Below are positions 11,693-23,401 of a stretch of DNA of 64,000 bases, piece after piece. The stretch lies in the NCBI GenBank assembly GCA_027559495.1, contig JAMXSV010000018.1:806001-870000 (forward strand), read 5' to 3'. This stretch comes from Aurifilum marmelostoma (taxonomy: Eukaryota > Ascomycota > Sordariomycetes > Diaporthales > Cryphonectriaceae). Within the stretch, counting starts at the first letter, position 1, and each line of letters starts with the position of its first letter. A program made the translations under genes and the position numbers. The notes beneath the pieces are model-generated. The model ran no database searches, had not been told where the DNA came from, and worked only from the letters and a program-made list of their open reading frames with translations.

Positions 11693-12436
11693 GATGGCAA
11701 TGTGCTGTCGTTGCTGGTCTGAAAAGAAGAGAGGGGCTCCGGGATGACTTCAATTGAAAGTAGAGTCAGTCACTGCTGCTGCTGCTGCTGCTGATGATGA
11801 TGATGAGTTAAAGAAACTAATAGTACTTACAGTGACTATGACGATGAAAGCTATGTCGAAACGAGACGATGATAACGGCTGAGAGATAGAGAATATGTTA
11901 TAGACTGGGCGAAGTTATGATACTGTTCAGTGGATAAGAGATGATGGGGTTGGTGAGGAGGGAGATTTGAAAATGGAGAGGACTGAGGAAATCCCCAACG
12001 TCGTTTGTTTTCTCAACTTGTATAAACCCATTTTGCCTCATGGCGGCACCTTCCGAGTGACATCCCATGGTACCATGACGCAGAATCGCATGTCGGATGC
12101 ACTTTCCGGATGATATTCTGTCATTTTTGACCAGGCCGTCACCAATAATGTGCCTTCCTCGCTCGGCGACCGCCTCGGATGTGCGACGTAATCAATGGGC
12201 GCATACAATGCCGGAAGCCGGCTGAGAACCAGTTCCTCCGTGCGCAAGCATCCTAAACTCGGTCATAGTTTGACTCCAGCGCACGGGAATGGAGTTTGAC
12301 AAGGTGACCTGTGATAATCAAAGAGTATTGCGAATGATGATTGAGTAACAATTACACTAATTCCAGAGGAGCCTGCCTAGGAAGCTGGAGGATTCTGAGT
12401 CCGCCAGGAACAAAGAAATCCACCTCCGCGAAGGAC
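11693..12436. other. Intergenic between tandem secreted-protein genes
   Basis: Presumed promoter of copy A. Contains a short (CTG)n then (ATG)n microsatellite at about 11774-11805. Confidence 0.45.
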
Positions 12437-12859
12437 TCAAGCATGGTGATTGCCCATAATCAGGTGTAGGCGCCTAACATTCTCAGCCGTCATCCCTGAG
12501 AGCTGACCCCCATTGCACGGCTGGTTGAAAGTAGGCATAGCCAATTTGCTCCAAGCAGTATTGTACTGCGCCACGCCTCGCATCGCCTTCTCACAACACT
12601 TGGGATCCACGTTGCTGAACGTGATCTTGCCCTCTTCTCCCCTGCTCCAGTCTGCCGTCCAACCAGAGTCCCTTCTCAGACAGATGAAGATGTCCTTAAT
12701 CTCTGTCAAACCAGGGAACGAATTAATCTTGTTGATGAGGTCGACGCCGAAGTCCAGGCTGCGATTCTCGACATCAGCGGTGCTGGACGGCGGACAGGGT
12801 GCGACAAGTGCAGAGGCGAGAACAACGAGAGAGCCGACAAAGATGGCTGGAAGCTGCAT
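12437..12859 (-). CDS. Small secreted Cys-rich protein (copy B), 140 aa
   Basis: Single exon of 140 residues with a clear signal peptide (MQLPAIFVGSLVVLASALVA). The mature part is about 120 residues with five Cys. The core is C-x9-DW-x16-CC, with matching residues DWSR and EG after the DW, as in copy A 0.75 kb downstream on the same strand. The spacing from DW to CC is identical in the two proteins, which argues for an old tandem duplication. No enzyme motif is visible. Small secreted Cys proteins of this kind are often effectors or antimicrobial proteins in plant-associated fungi, but nothing here proves that. The tail GMTAENVRRLHLIMGNHHA is not shared with copy A. Confidence 0.7.
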   Translation of the reverse strand: MQLPAIFVGSLVVLASALVAPCPPSSTADVENRSLDFGVDLINKINSFPGLTEIKDIFICLRRDSGWTADWSRGEEGKITFSNVDPKCCEKAMRGVAQYNTAWSKLAMPTFNQPCNGGQLSGMTAENVRRLHLIMGNHHA

Positions 12860-13259
12860 GGCGACTGATTCAGGAAGGCAGTCTGCTCTGTGGTGTCAAT
12901 CAGGGTCGGAAATGAGAATCTACATATGGGAACCGATCGGAGAGGACAATAGGCTCATATACCTGTAGTGGAGTTAAGTAAGAAATAGACTAAGGGAGGC
13001 AAATGAAGAACTGTTAAAAAGTAAGTCAGCTCAAGTCTGCGCAACTATAACATCAGGCATCGCATTTGAAGCACTCGACATGGTGAGCTCCGAACAACGC
13101 ACCTGAGTACACTGATCAACGCGTGAACAGCAGAGGATAATGATGGGTGGTGCACGCCTCGAGCGAAGTGATTGTATCTAATATCATGAGACCAATTTCG
13201 CGGGAGGGCTGGATCTAGAGACAAAAGAAGACAACAGAAAAGAGTTTTGGGGCTAGAAG

Positions 13260-13790
13260 CTAGCGAAGAAGGTATGGCTCAAAACAAAGTCTGTCAAGGG
13301 GGTAATTCGGCTGCCAGTGCCTCCTTCCATCACTGTCCGCCATCGCGATTGCCTCAACAACACGGCGTCTGTAAGTGCAGGCGCGAGGGAATGCATCAAA
13401 GGACGTCGTAAGAATGGAAATAACACTTTGAGCCCGGCTTCCCATGCCCAAAACCAAAGCCAGCAGCGGTGACGAATATTTGCCACCACAAAGCCAACAG
13501 GGTATGGGAAAACAAATGCAAGTGTCCTCAGTATTGACAATGTAAAAGCGTCTGTACTGCTCCGGCAAGGTGATGCTGTGGCGGATAATGGTTTCTATGC
13601 CGCGAAGAGACTTCTTCTGAATCAGACGCACGTGCTCTGCAACGAGTAGGAGGAGAGACTCTGCGACTTCCCAACTTTGAGAGACGCCGTCGAGCCGGAC
13701 TTGTGATCCGCTAGGATAAATAAGCTGAGCAATCAGAGATGTTGAAGTTATTCTTGAAAGATTTTTTTTTTTCTCGGAATAGTAGCAATG
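13260..13790 (-). pseudogene. Possible gene relic, open frame without a good start
   Basis: On the minus strand one frame stays open for about 175 codons, from near 13790 to 13260, without an ATG at its head. The middle looks protein-like (SWEVAESLLLLVAEHVRLIQ, then ITLPEQYRRFYIVNTEDT, then CFPIPCWLCGG), while the ends are not. I recognise no family. It may be a decayed gene, an internal exon with unseen neighbours, or chance. An overlapping frame (13253-13540) also looks hydrophobic, which fits a frameshifted relic. Confidence 0.25.
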
Positions 13791-15592
13791 GTCCCCCCTG
13801 GCAGTTCTCAGACGTGTGTAAGTACTTTTTTAGGCATCCCATGCTAGATATAATTCCTTCTGAGACGACGAATATCGTAAGAAAGATTTGACAAGCAAAA
13901 CATATCTGTGTTCGAGGAAGTAGATCTCCTTCACTGAACGTGCTTCCTAACGAAGACGTCTTGATTAGAAGGAGAGGATGTATTTTGAGCGGATGCGTTC
14001 CCTTTCGTTATTTCCTTGTTTCCGGGTGAGTCTCTGGCGCTCTGATGATCACACACTGCTGACTTCGCAGCATCCCAATGTGACAGTTAATTATTCGATT
14101 TGTGCTGTCTACATTACCAGCTATAACTTACCATTATACTGTCCTCTATGCTCTAAGTGCTCGAGTAATAAATTCTCATTGCGCAATAATGGCCGATACC
14201 TCAATCTGATGCGATGTCGTGCCGTTCTAGCTTGGCAGCTTCCAAGACACTTTTTTTAAAAAAATTTTTAGAATAAGGTTTCATTTGAAGATGCCGGGTA
14301 ATCAACCGATAACGTGAGGATCTTGGGTCTCTAATCTGCGGAGAGACAGCCCTTGGGAAGTCAACCGGGAACAACACGGGATCGTAAGGGACCCAACCAC
14401 GTGAGAGACTGCAGTCTGGACGACCTGAGACTAAGAAAGCTCCCTTCATTATGTCCTGACCTCTATGATCAAGGAAAACGTCGATTTAGGTGGCCATGTT
14501 ACCACCCAAGGAGTCCACACCAGAAACCGAGCACAACGTCTTGGTCAGCCCGAGCTTGCCAATATACCATATACTAAGTAGAACAAGAACCTGCATACCT
14601 GGCTACTGTGGCATGTGGATGACGTCGATAGAAGAGGATGAAGTTAGTCAGGTCATGCCGGATTGTTGCGATTGCGCCCCTGAAAACTTGATGCAGCATC
14701 ATTTGGCGCCTCACCGGACGGCAGGGCAGGGGGTTGCCACGGTATGCATGTCAGGGGTTTGGACTCCATATTTCGTGAGGCGCCGCATGATTCTCGGTTA
14801 ACTGATAACTTAAGTAAGTATGCTGCAGTGGCTCTCATAATTGCCAGGCAAAATCTGGATGCAAGTGGGCCTTTTCCTCAACTGCCAATGTATTCAGAAA
14901 ATAAGTCTATTGGAATCCTACAGTGTAGTAGCTATATCATCGTTCCACAAAGTATTCATTTTGCAATAGCAATAGCACCTCGCTGCCGGCTGAGTTGGGT
15001 GAGGGTCATGCAAGATGGGAAATTGGCTCCATGATACCTGAAACGCTGGACAGAAGAAAGGATCGTCTAGACTTGACAGGGGTGCGAGCCGAAAGCACCG
15101 AACTGATCCTCTCTGACCACCAAGATACTTGTGGATCTTGGCTCTTTTATGAGAGGAGTTTTGTAGAGGAAGTGGTGTTTAATTTTCTCCGTTTCTTGTC
15201 TGGTCTTGCTCGCGGGAGATGCGTCAACGATGTGCAGCTTGGCGTCGATCATAAACAATCAGACGGATGTGTTTTGCAGGAGATCCCAGAAGCAGATCCC
15301 AATCTTGTTCTGTCTCGAGAGCACGGCAATCCGAAACGTGAGTGTCATGTAGAAAACTTCTAGCCGACCAAGATCATAGCATCGCAAGAGCCTCACCCCG
15401 CCGCCCTTGCCGCAGATCCCCTGCTTGTAGGGGCTGTCAAGCATTTTCATGCTCCACCTTGACATCCTTGGGCTGCATCCACCTGGCGCCCCCAATCCCC
15501 GGATCCTCGGACCAGGTCTCCTGCTTTCAGGCGTGGTGTCGAGGCAGCATGAGCTCATCCCGCCATCGTCTAGACTCCTACGGCGAGGAGCT

Positions 15593-15600
15593 TATAATAA
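15593..15600 (+). promoter_or_regulatory. TATA-like box of the GH5 gene
   Basis: TATAATAA, 203 bp before the ATG, followed by a CT-rich leader. Positional inference only. Confidence 0.35.
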
Positions 15601-15802
15601 TGATTGCAGTGCCGCCGTTGCTTGGTGTGAGGCGGCGTGGTCCCTTTCGTTTATCTCTCTCCTTCACACAACTGTCTTCTTCACATCGGACCGGGTCCGA
15701 TTCTTCTCAAGGCACTTCCTTTCCTTTCAGATCATACTTTGATCACTGTCGATCCTTACCTTTTTGTTCTTGTTTCGTCTACGGACATTCCATTCTCTCA
15801 AA

Positions 15803-17256
15803 ATGCCTTGCGTTAGAAAGTCTACCCTCAGCTCCGCCTTGACGGCAGCAACTGCAACTCTTTCAGCCATCAACTCGGGCACTACCATCTCGCCCCTCTC
15901 GACTGCCACGGCCAGCGTCGTTGGCACTACGTCTGCCGTGGCAGCCGTGTCGTCAGCAGTCTCTAGTGCTTCTGCTGTGGCTGTCCCGTCTTCCTCCGGT
16001 GCTGCTGCGGCTGCCTCCGTCTCCAGCTCTTCTGTTGTCGTTGCTGCCTCGTCGTCCGTGGCCTCCTCTGCAGCAGCAGCTTCTTCGACGGCGACAGCCA
16101 CCAGCACTAGTGGCAACACCACCTATGCTGGTGTCAACATTGCTGGTTTCGACTTTGGATGCGGCACTGATGGAACCTGCACTGTCGACGGCATCACCGT
16201 CCCCAGCACTGGTGCCGAGCAGATGCAGCACTTTTACTCTGCCGACAACCTCAACATCTTCAGACTCACAGTCGGCTGGCAGTATCTCACCAATGCTGTC
16301 GTCGGCGGTGACCTGGACGCCACCAACTTGTGAGTAGAGCCTTGGCGATGTAGAACTTGCGTTCTCCTCTTTTTAGAAGACATCACAAGCCTTAGAAAGG
16401 GAAAGAAAGAAATGGAAACCCTGACTGATATAAAACAGCGCCCAATATGACAATCTGATGCAGAGCTGCCTCGCCACGGGCGCCAAATGCATTATCGACA
16501 TCCACAACTATGCTCGCTGGGACGGCGAGATCATCGGCCAGGGTGGTCCCACCAACGACGAGTTCGCTGCTCTCTGGACCTCCCTTGCCACCCAGTACGC
16601 CAACAACACCAACGTCTTCTTCGGTATCATGAACGAGCCTCATGACCTGACCGTCTCCACCTGGGCCGAGACCGTCCAGGCTGCTGTCACCGCCATCCGT
16701 GCTGTTGCCCCTGACCACACCCTGCTCCTGCCTGGCAGCTCGTACTCCTCTGCCGAGACTCTCCCCACCGAGGCTGGGCCCTACCTGCTGAACGTCACAA
16801 ACCCTGATGGGTCCACTGACAACCTGATCTTTGACGTGCACAAGTAAGTCCTTGGCTTTATTGCCCACCCAGCAGTCGCGAATCTTGAAAAATAAAACGA
16901 GCCTGACACCACATACTCTTTTTCACAGGTACCTCGACTCCGACAACAGCGGCACCTCGACCGAGTGCGTTACCGACAACATCGACGACGCCTTCTCGCC
17001 GCTGGCCACCTGGCTGCGCCAGAACAACCGCCAGGCCATCCTCTCCGAGACGGGCGGCGGAAACACCGCCTCCTGCCAGACATACCTCTGCCAGGAGCTC
17101 GCCTACCTCAATGAGAACAGCGACGTCTACCTCGGCTACGTCGGCTGGGCTGCTGGTGCCTTTGACAGCACGTACGCCCTGACGCTGACGCCTACGGGAA
17201 CCACGGCTGCTGATATGGTCGACACTTCTCTGATGACCTCCTGCATTGCTCGTTAG
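15803..17256 (+). CDS. GH5 endoglucanase with long Ser/Ala/Thr-rich N-terminal stalk
   Basis: Endo-beta-1,4-glucanase cutting internal cellulose bonds, presumably secreted. Exons are 15803-16329, 16439-16843 and 16929-17256 (donors GTGAGT and GTAAGT; acceptors AACAG and CACAG), giving 419 residues. The catalytic domain starts at about residue 106 (TTYAGVNIAGFDFGCG). FGIMNEPHD places the acid/base at Glu242 and AILSETGGGN the nucleophile at Glu351; HNYARW is also family-typical, and the closest relatives are EGII/Cel5A-type enzymes. Residues about 8-105 are almost only Ser, Ala, Thr and Val. This is a linker-like stalk probably O-glycosylated, yet no CBM1 precedes it. The N-terminus has a basic start (VRKS) but only a weakly hydrophobic signal, so secretion is inferred. 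A missing upstream exon with signal peptide and CBM1 was looked for and not found. Confidence 0.92.
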
Positions 17257-17737
17257 AATGAGTGCTGCTTGTCTGAGCCTTGCGCATTGTGTGTACGGCA
17301 AGAACCATGACTTTCGGATCATTCTGCTGGCATATCACCTGGCGCAGCTAGGTGGCAAGTTGCCCATACTGTGGGCGCTTGCGTGTACTTGGATTCTTTC
17401 ACATACTTTTTCCTCTTCTATCACAGTTGTCACGTTCAGATGAGCTAAATGCCAGAACCTCATTCGTGGAATATGCCACCAGCTTTGATAGTGGAGTATG
17501 CATCGTGACAAGCTTGCCAAATTGTGGACGAATCATGTTGTGCGTCCTGAACCTGAAGGAATACCCAGAGCCTCGTCTAAGCCAGCGTGTGGATCCTGAT
17601 GAGGATCCGCCGATCTGGGGCCCCCTCTTAGCGTGGTTATAATAAGACAGGAATTAATTACAGGCTTTCTCAAGCAATTTCCTGTCTTACTAAGTCATTC
17701 CAGTGATCCCTCCCATCAAGTAAGTGCTGGCAACTCG
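17257..17737. other. Convergent 3' regions
   Basis: Between the GH5 gene and the hypothetical gene on the other strand. Nothing recognised. Confidence 0.45.
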
Positions 17738-19923
17738 TCAGTGAAGCCACTGAGTGAGCCGCGCCCCGAGTCTTCGCAGCCCAGACGCACGCTCAGATTT
17801 ATTGGGTGTCTGAGCTGCACCATCGGAACAAGCACTGCCGAGTCCTGCCACTTCCCAATCCCTGTGTCCCTTTTCCCGGGGTGATTCGGGATATTTCGAG
17901 CCCCGTCTCACCCTTCCACGCCTGGTAGCGTGGTCTGGATCCTGGAGATTGTCGTCCCAGAAGGTGAGGAGCTTCTTCTGACCAGGTTCTCGGCCGAGGA
18001 ACTGCAAAGTCTGTCTCCGCAGCTTGCGCGGTGCGACCTGCGTATTGTCCTGGGGGTGTTCGACTTCCGGGTCAACTTGGGTCTCAGCTTGTGAATCGAC
18101 GTGAGATTCTGTTGGCGTCCCTGTCCGGGTCATCGCGTGGGAGCTCACTCGAGACGTTGTCCACGAGTCGGGGCGAGCTTGAACAGGCTCGGTGCCCGTT
18201 GACAGGTCGACCTGGTCTCGGTCCTCAGACTGCATCCATTCCTCGGCCTGGGCGTCCCCAACTGCTCGGTCCAGTCCAGCTGCCTCCTCAGTTTGTGTTC
18301 CGATGTTGACGAGAGACGCAACACTCCAAGGCGCAGGTTGTATCAGAGGCTCAATAGTCACGGGTTGAGAATGGCACCGAGAAGTTGTGGAGGTAGAATC
18401 AGGGGCTTGAGTGCACCAAACATTCGTTCTGGGATCCTCTTCTCCGGAACATGCATCAGATCCTGCCACTTGCCTATCGCGTTCACCTTCAGGGGGCCCT
18501 ATGACACCCTGTCCTTCTGGCATAGGCACTCCGCATGCTTCGGTATTGGTCGCAGTGGCTCTAGTCTTCTCGGCGCCCCCATTCTCATTCTCAGACTTGC
18601 TCCTCGTTGATGAGATTCTTCTCTTCTCCAGTACTGTTGATCCTCTGTCTGCTCGAGACTCGTCATTAGACTGCATTGTCGGCGTGGCTTGCCCCTTAGG
18701 ACCGTCCAGATGGTGACCTGGATGGATGCTCCGAGGACTATATTCTGAGCTCCTCTTCAAGTCCCCAGATGCTGGATTTGTATTGACCACAGCCTTGTGG
18801 ACATGTTGTGAGGCGCTCTGAACGGCAGATCTATCCGGATCGTGTGCATTGTCGGGCATCACTCGCTCCAGTGACGACATTGACGCTGGATTCAGATTAT
18901 GAGATGAGCGTGACGTCGACGTTGCAGGAGACTGACCTGCCTGAGCAGGACCACCGTTCTCTTCTCGAGAATGTACAAGATTCGGCGGTGTCTCCTTTGA
19001 CGCAAGGCTCGCATTCTCCGGTCTGATTTTGCCAGACTCTTCAAGGGCTCCGAGAGTCCCGGAATTAGAATCTAGTTGACTGGGCCTTCTCCAATGGGGC
19101 CGCGGTAAAATCTTCCTGAAAGGAGCAGCCGCGCTCATGCGGCGTCGATCCGGAGAACCCTGGGAAGGCGAGTTGCTTCGGTGTGGGATCGATGAATCAT
19201 CCAAATGGACAGGGTCTGATCCATGCTGAGCCGTAGACGAGTCACCAAGCCCCACGGCGACAGAGAGTCTCCTCATCGTTCTCGTAAAAGCTCCATGATC
19301 ACTCAGGCCTTGATCCTGTGAGGAGAGACTCAGCGGTGCGTGGGGTCGCTCTTCGTATATCTTGATCTGCTGCTGTGAAGGACAAATTGGGCTCAGCCCT
19401 ATACGACGAATACAAGGTTTCAAAACTACTTACTAAGTATTCAACGTTGGCAGGGTCTGTGCCGATGAAGACGTTGAAGCACCCCACAGGACTCCCAGTT
19501 GACCTCAAGGCCTCGTCTTCAAAAGCTGGAAAGGTCTCGATGCTGTACCAAGTTGGTTTGATTCAAGCATGTCAGGAATCCGACGTCCAGGCTAGCCTTT
19601 CCCGTGTTCGAAACAGAATTTGTTGACACACCGTACGATGAAGCAAGTACCAGAACCATTGCTCTCCTCCTTCAGGGTCTGCTCAATATCTTCCCTGAAG
19701 CCCTCGGGCATGTCGCTTGGATCTACCGTCCAAAAGATCTAAGGCCACCGTGGCGTTCCCTTGGTGAGTGATATGTGCTGCGGGATGTACTTATGAGTCC
19801 TGGATAAGAAAATGTACTCGTGCTCACATCTGGCTTGGTCCCGTATCCTCCGACTACCGTCTGGTGCAGGACTTCACATTTCTGTGACTGAAGCCTGGCG
19901 ACGGCGTTCTTGACCCAGCTCAT
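17738..19923 (-). CDS. Hypothetical protein with small N-terminal domain and long disordered tail, 648 aa
   Basis: The model has exons 19923-19828, 19738-19632, 19542-19434 and 19372-17738 (649 codons with stop). Donors GTGAGC, GTGTGT, GTAAGT; the second intron is the least certain. Residues 1-110 look folded: MSWVKNAVARLQ, HQTVVGGYGTKPD, FWTVDPSDMPEGFREDIEQ, then IETFPAFEDEA and VGCFNVFIGTDPANVEYL. The remaining 540 residues are Ser, Thr, Pro, Glu and Arg rich with no signal peptide or membrane segment, and look disordered. A conserved-looking basic patch sits near the end (RKLRRQTLQFLGREPGQKK). I do not recognise the family; a similar arrangement of a short N-terminal domain and variable tail is common in fungal proteins of unknown function. 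It is convergent with the GH5 gene and tandem with the dioxygenase gene. Confidence 0.65.
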
Positions 19924-20460
19924 TGTCTTTGCTGGTGCTCGTTATCAGAGACAGGATCCAGATTAATTATATCGTCTCAAAAGTAAAGGACGGGATGGTT
20001 TTGTGATTGAGTCGTGGATAAAGGCGAGCATTTGGAAATTAAATAATTCTTTTACGTAGCAGTAGTTCTGCGAAAACAGTTTAGCTGCCTATGCTATGTG
20101 ATTCATGTCTCATTCCGCTTCCAGCTTCCTTTGTTTCGTCCCGCCTGTTAACGTACAACCTGCAGCTTGAGCCTACGCACCACCAGTATCTACAAAGGGA
20201 GGGCGGCACAAGGAAGGAAAGTTCAAGTATAATCGAGTACGGTACTCGAGGTATCCGAGTATTATACCCAATCATGAGCGGTATTTAGATCAGTCAACAA
20301 GGCTGATTCCGAGGGTAGTTCGTATCTGACGATTCTTGGAATTATGAAAGCCAAAAAGGCCGTTTTTTTTCTTCTTCAAAATGTCTTTACAACTCTGCGA
20401 ATCAACTGTAGCTGTACTGAACTTGAATCAATAATAATGATTGAATTCCTCACGATCCCA
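19924..20460. other. Intergenic
   Basis: Lies between the dioxygenase 3' end and the start of the hypothetical gene. Nothing recognised. Confidence 0.45.
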
Positions 20461-22262
20461 TCAGTGCTGTCCACCATTCACCACCCCATTGGCACGATCC
20501 TTTTGCCAAGGCAACGGCTCCGTCGCAATCTGAACGGGTCCGACCGCACCAGTCTCGGCATCTCTCTGCCTTTGCCACGCCTCAATGTCCCGGTGGTCAA
20601 CAAAGTTACCATGCAGGCCCATCTTCAGCTTCAGCGGCAGGTGCAGCAGCGCGAGTGGGCCCTGGGCAAGATTCTGGGCGTCAAAGATGGCGACGTCGTT
20701 TCTCAGCACATCCAGGTGGTTCATCAGAACGATGAGGTAGCCCTCGCCCTCCCCTCCGCCGTCCTTGGGAATGAACGCCGGCTCCTGGAAAGTGACGGTC
20801 GGCCCTGCGAAGAAGACATCCTCCTCGCCCTCTACCAGTGGGTCCTCGGGGTTCCAAGTATAATGGCCTAGACAGTTGAACAGCCCGCCGGCAGGAGGAC
20901 CACACTTTGCAAAGTCGTAGGGACGCGTGGGATCGACCTTGGTAAGCCAAAAGTGCCTATACTTCTTGGTCACCCAGCGGTCATCGATGCGGCTGAACTC
21001 GCCGTTGGTGGGCCAGCTGAAGGCAGGTGTCACGCGTGTCTTTGTCTTGGCCTTTGGGTCCAGGATCCATCGCGTCGTCGGGCTCCTGAGCTTGCTGGGC
21101 TGGCGGACGTTTCCTTCTGGCTCGGGGTCTGGGGGCCACCAGAAGAAGACGTTGCCGTCGGCCACTGTGAGGTCCAGGACGACGTGGCCTTGTTCATTCT
21201 CGTAGCAGCCTGCAACGTGGCCTTGGAAGGCTATGAAGGTGTCAGTAAGTACGACATCATCGGATAAAGCCAAGCGTGAGACGAATTCGAAAGGAAAACG
21301 AGACAAAAGGGAGAAGAAAACAGCAAAACAATAGACGCACCATTGTCAGCTCGAAACCATATGATATCTTCACTCTTTCCACCCCGTCTCGGTACCAAGC
21401 CGTACCATTGATCCTCATCCGGATCCCAGGCAAACTTCTCCCCACCACTCTTCATCCTGTCGAGGCTCACCTTCAAAGGCGTCAGCGGCAGGACGATATA
21501 ATTCTTGCTCACACCCATATCATGAATCATGCCCGCAAACGGCGCCTTGTACCAGGTCTCCTCCGTCTTCTTTCCATCAGCAGCAATGGTCCACACCACA
21601 ACATCACACGACCCGTCGTTGCCATCTCCGCCGGCCTCGTACGCGAAGCAGACCATCTCGCCCGTGTCAGGGTCAAACTTGGGATGCGCAGTAAATGTGG
21701 GGGCCTTGACCTGGCCCTCGAAGTCATACCGGCCCAGCGTCTCGAGCGTGACTGGGTCCATGGCGAACGGCGGGCCGTCCTCCTTGGACGCGAGCAGCAT
21801 GCCGCGCCAAAAAGTAATATTGGTATTGCTCGCCGTGCGGATCACTCCCCTGACCGTCTCGTTGTCCGTCCAGGGGTTGCGGTACCGACCAAATAGACTC
21901 CCTCGCGCGGCCGTCTCGGCCTTGTAGCGGTCCGTCTGCACATAGCGCTGCTTGAAGTCAGCGTGCCCATTGGCAATGCGCACTGCGGTCACGGCTCCAT
22001 CGCCGTTGAAGTGGATGTCGTCCTCGAACAGAGGAGGGAAACGGTGGTCGGGCTGGATGCGGTAAAAAGTGCCGTTGATGTCCTTGGGGATGGTGCCGCT
22101 GACCTCGAGGTCAAAGATGTCGCCCTCAAAGCGCGAGGGCTTGTTCATGCCGCGGAACACGTCCGTGTCTGGAAAGGTGGTCGCTTCGCGTGGTCTGGCT
22201 AGCTTCCCAGAAGCGTAGCCGGACCCCTTGACGGAGGGAGCGAGGTCGAAAATGTGTGCCAT
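20461..22262 (-). CDS. Carotenoid-cleavage / lignostilbene-type dioxygenase, 563 aa
   Basis: Non-haem Fe(II) dioxygenase that cleaves a conjugated C=C bond with O2, in carotenoids or in stilbenes such as resveratrol and lignostilbene. Exons are 22262-21341 and 21230-20461; the single intron (donor GTGCGT, acceptor TCATAG) joins in phase 1. All four iron-binding His are present: His193 (TAHPKFDP), His247 (MIHDMGVSKNY), His312 (FQGHVAGCYEN) and His514 (GLHGNF). The second-shell Glu region (ENEQG, TFQEPAF) is also there. There is no signal peptide or membrane segment, so it is probably cytosolic. Length fits fungal Cao-1-like stilbene oxygenases (about 530 residues); substrate cannot be decided from sequence. 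It is divergent from an NTF2/SnoaL-like gene across a 1.1 kb shared promoter, a pairing that suggests aromatic (stilbene) metabolism rather than carotenoid synthesis, since no carotenogenic genes are nearby. Confidence 0.93.
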
Positions 22263-23401
22263 CTCTGGCTTTGGATGGTCTTGACAATAAGCGTCAGAAT
22301 CGACAATCGTTCAAGGCGTAGATCAAACCGTGAAGGGTACTGGTGTAATTGTCAGACTGGTTCAAAACTATCAAGCCAGCCAGCCTGTTGGAAGGACGTC
22401 TTATGTCAAGAAATAGGCATCGTGGACACACAAGAAAGCTGATTGTAATTCCGTTCTCCGACTTGATCTTCCTCGTCGTCTCTGTCCGGGTTATTTTGAG
22501 GACCCGAGCTCGGCAGATGGTGCTCTTGCCCGCACGGCAATGCGCGCCCAGGCACCAACTCTAATGGTTTTGTTGATGTTAATTACGTGCTCCTGCAGGC
22601 CAAGCTGGGGTGCAGGTGGTCGCTGAACCAGTTACGAACGACCAAAGATAATCATAGGAAAGTGGGGAGGGGTGGAGGTCGGATATATGCCATCTTGAAG
22701 CGGGCCTGAATGTATAAGGAAAATTAACTTCAATTCAAGGACGAATTTACAGCATCACGAAGCGGATTGAAGTATATAGAGATGAGGCGAGAGTTTCGGG
22801 CCGCGCATAAATATGGCGTTCCATTATCAATGCCAGTCGAACACAAAATATGAAATCTACAAAGTTGGGAACTCAATTTGTTTCATGACTGAGCAACTAA
22901 TTGTGTACATGACCATTTGCCATTCGGTTCTTTTCCCCAACAAACTTTGAGATCCCGGAGTGGACACGGAAGAAGGCTTATGGTGGTCATTCTCCCCACG
23001 GACTAATGTTTAGTGACAATGATCTTGGGGGAGTTTGCTGCATAGGTCGCACTCATTGGAGACACCCGGCCACCCGACCACACTCTTCTGCAAGTTGCTC
23101 GCATAGGATCTTCGTCAGAATGCGGGGAGCCCTTGTTGCGGCGCTACTCATCACACGGCAGTTCGCCATCGAGAGGAGGTCTTGACAAGATGGGGTTGCG
23201 AAAACATTCTCCGCACCCGATTGTGCATTTACTTGGTCGTTATTGTTGGATGGAAGATTAATATAATTAGACTGCCGAGGTAGGTTTGGGGCCCGATTCC
23301 AGAAAATCTCCTCCTCGCTCACCACCGATTCCAAGACATAACAGTCAGTCAAAGATCACAATCACAATTTGTCTACAGAACTACATTAAATACTTGGAAA
23401 C
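22263..23401. promoter_or_regulatory. Shared divergent promoter region, dioxygenase / NTF2-like genes
   Basis: The 1139 bp between two outward-facing starts. It is the only region that can hold both promoters, so co-regulation is possible. I see no clear shared operator. Confidence 0.4.

Larger units (their letters stand above)
12860..15802. other. Intergenic, presumed promoter of GH5 gene
   Basis: 2.9 kb without a well-supported gene. An orphan open frame at 13260-13790 is listed separately. A TATA-like TATAATAA lies at 15593-15600, about 200 bp before the GH5 start, and the leader after it is CT-rich. Confidence 0.5.

Noticed and set aside
16392..16868. 158-codon minus-strand frame
   Set aside because: Shadow of GH5 exon 2.
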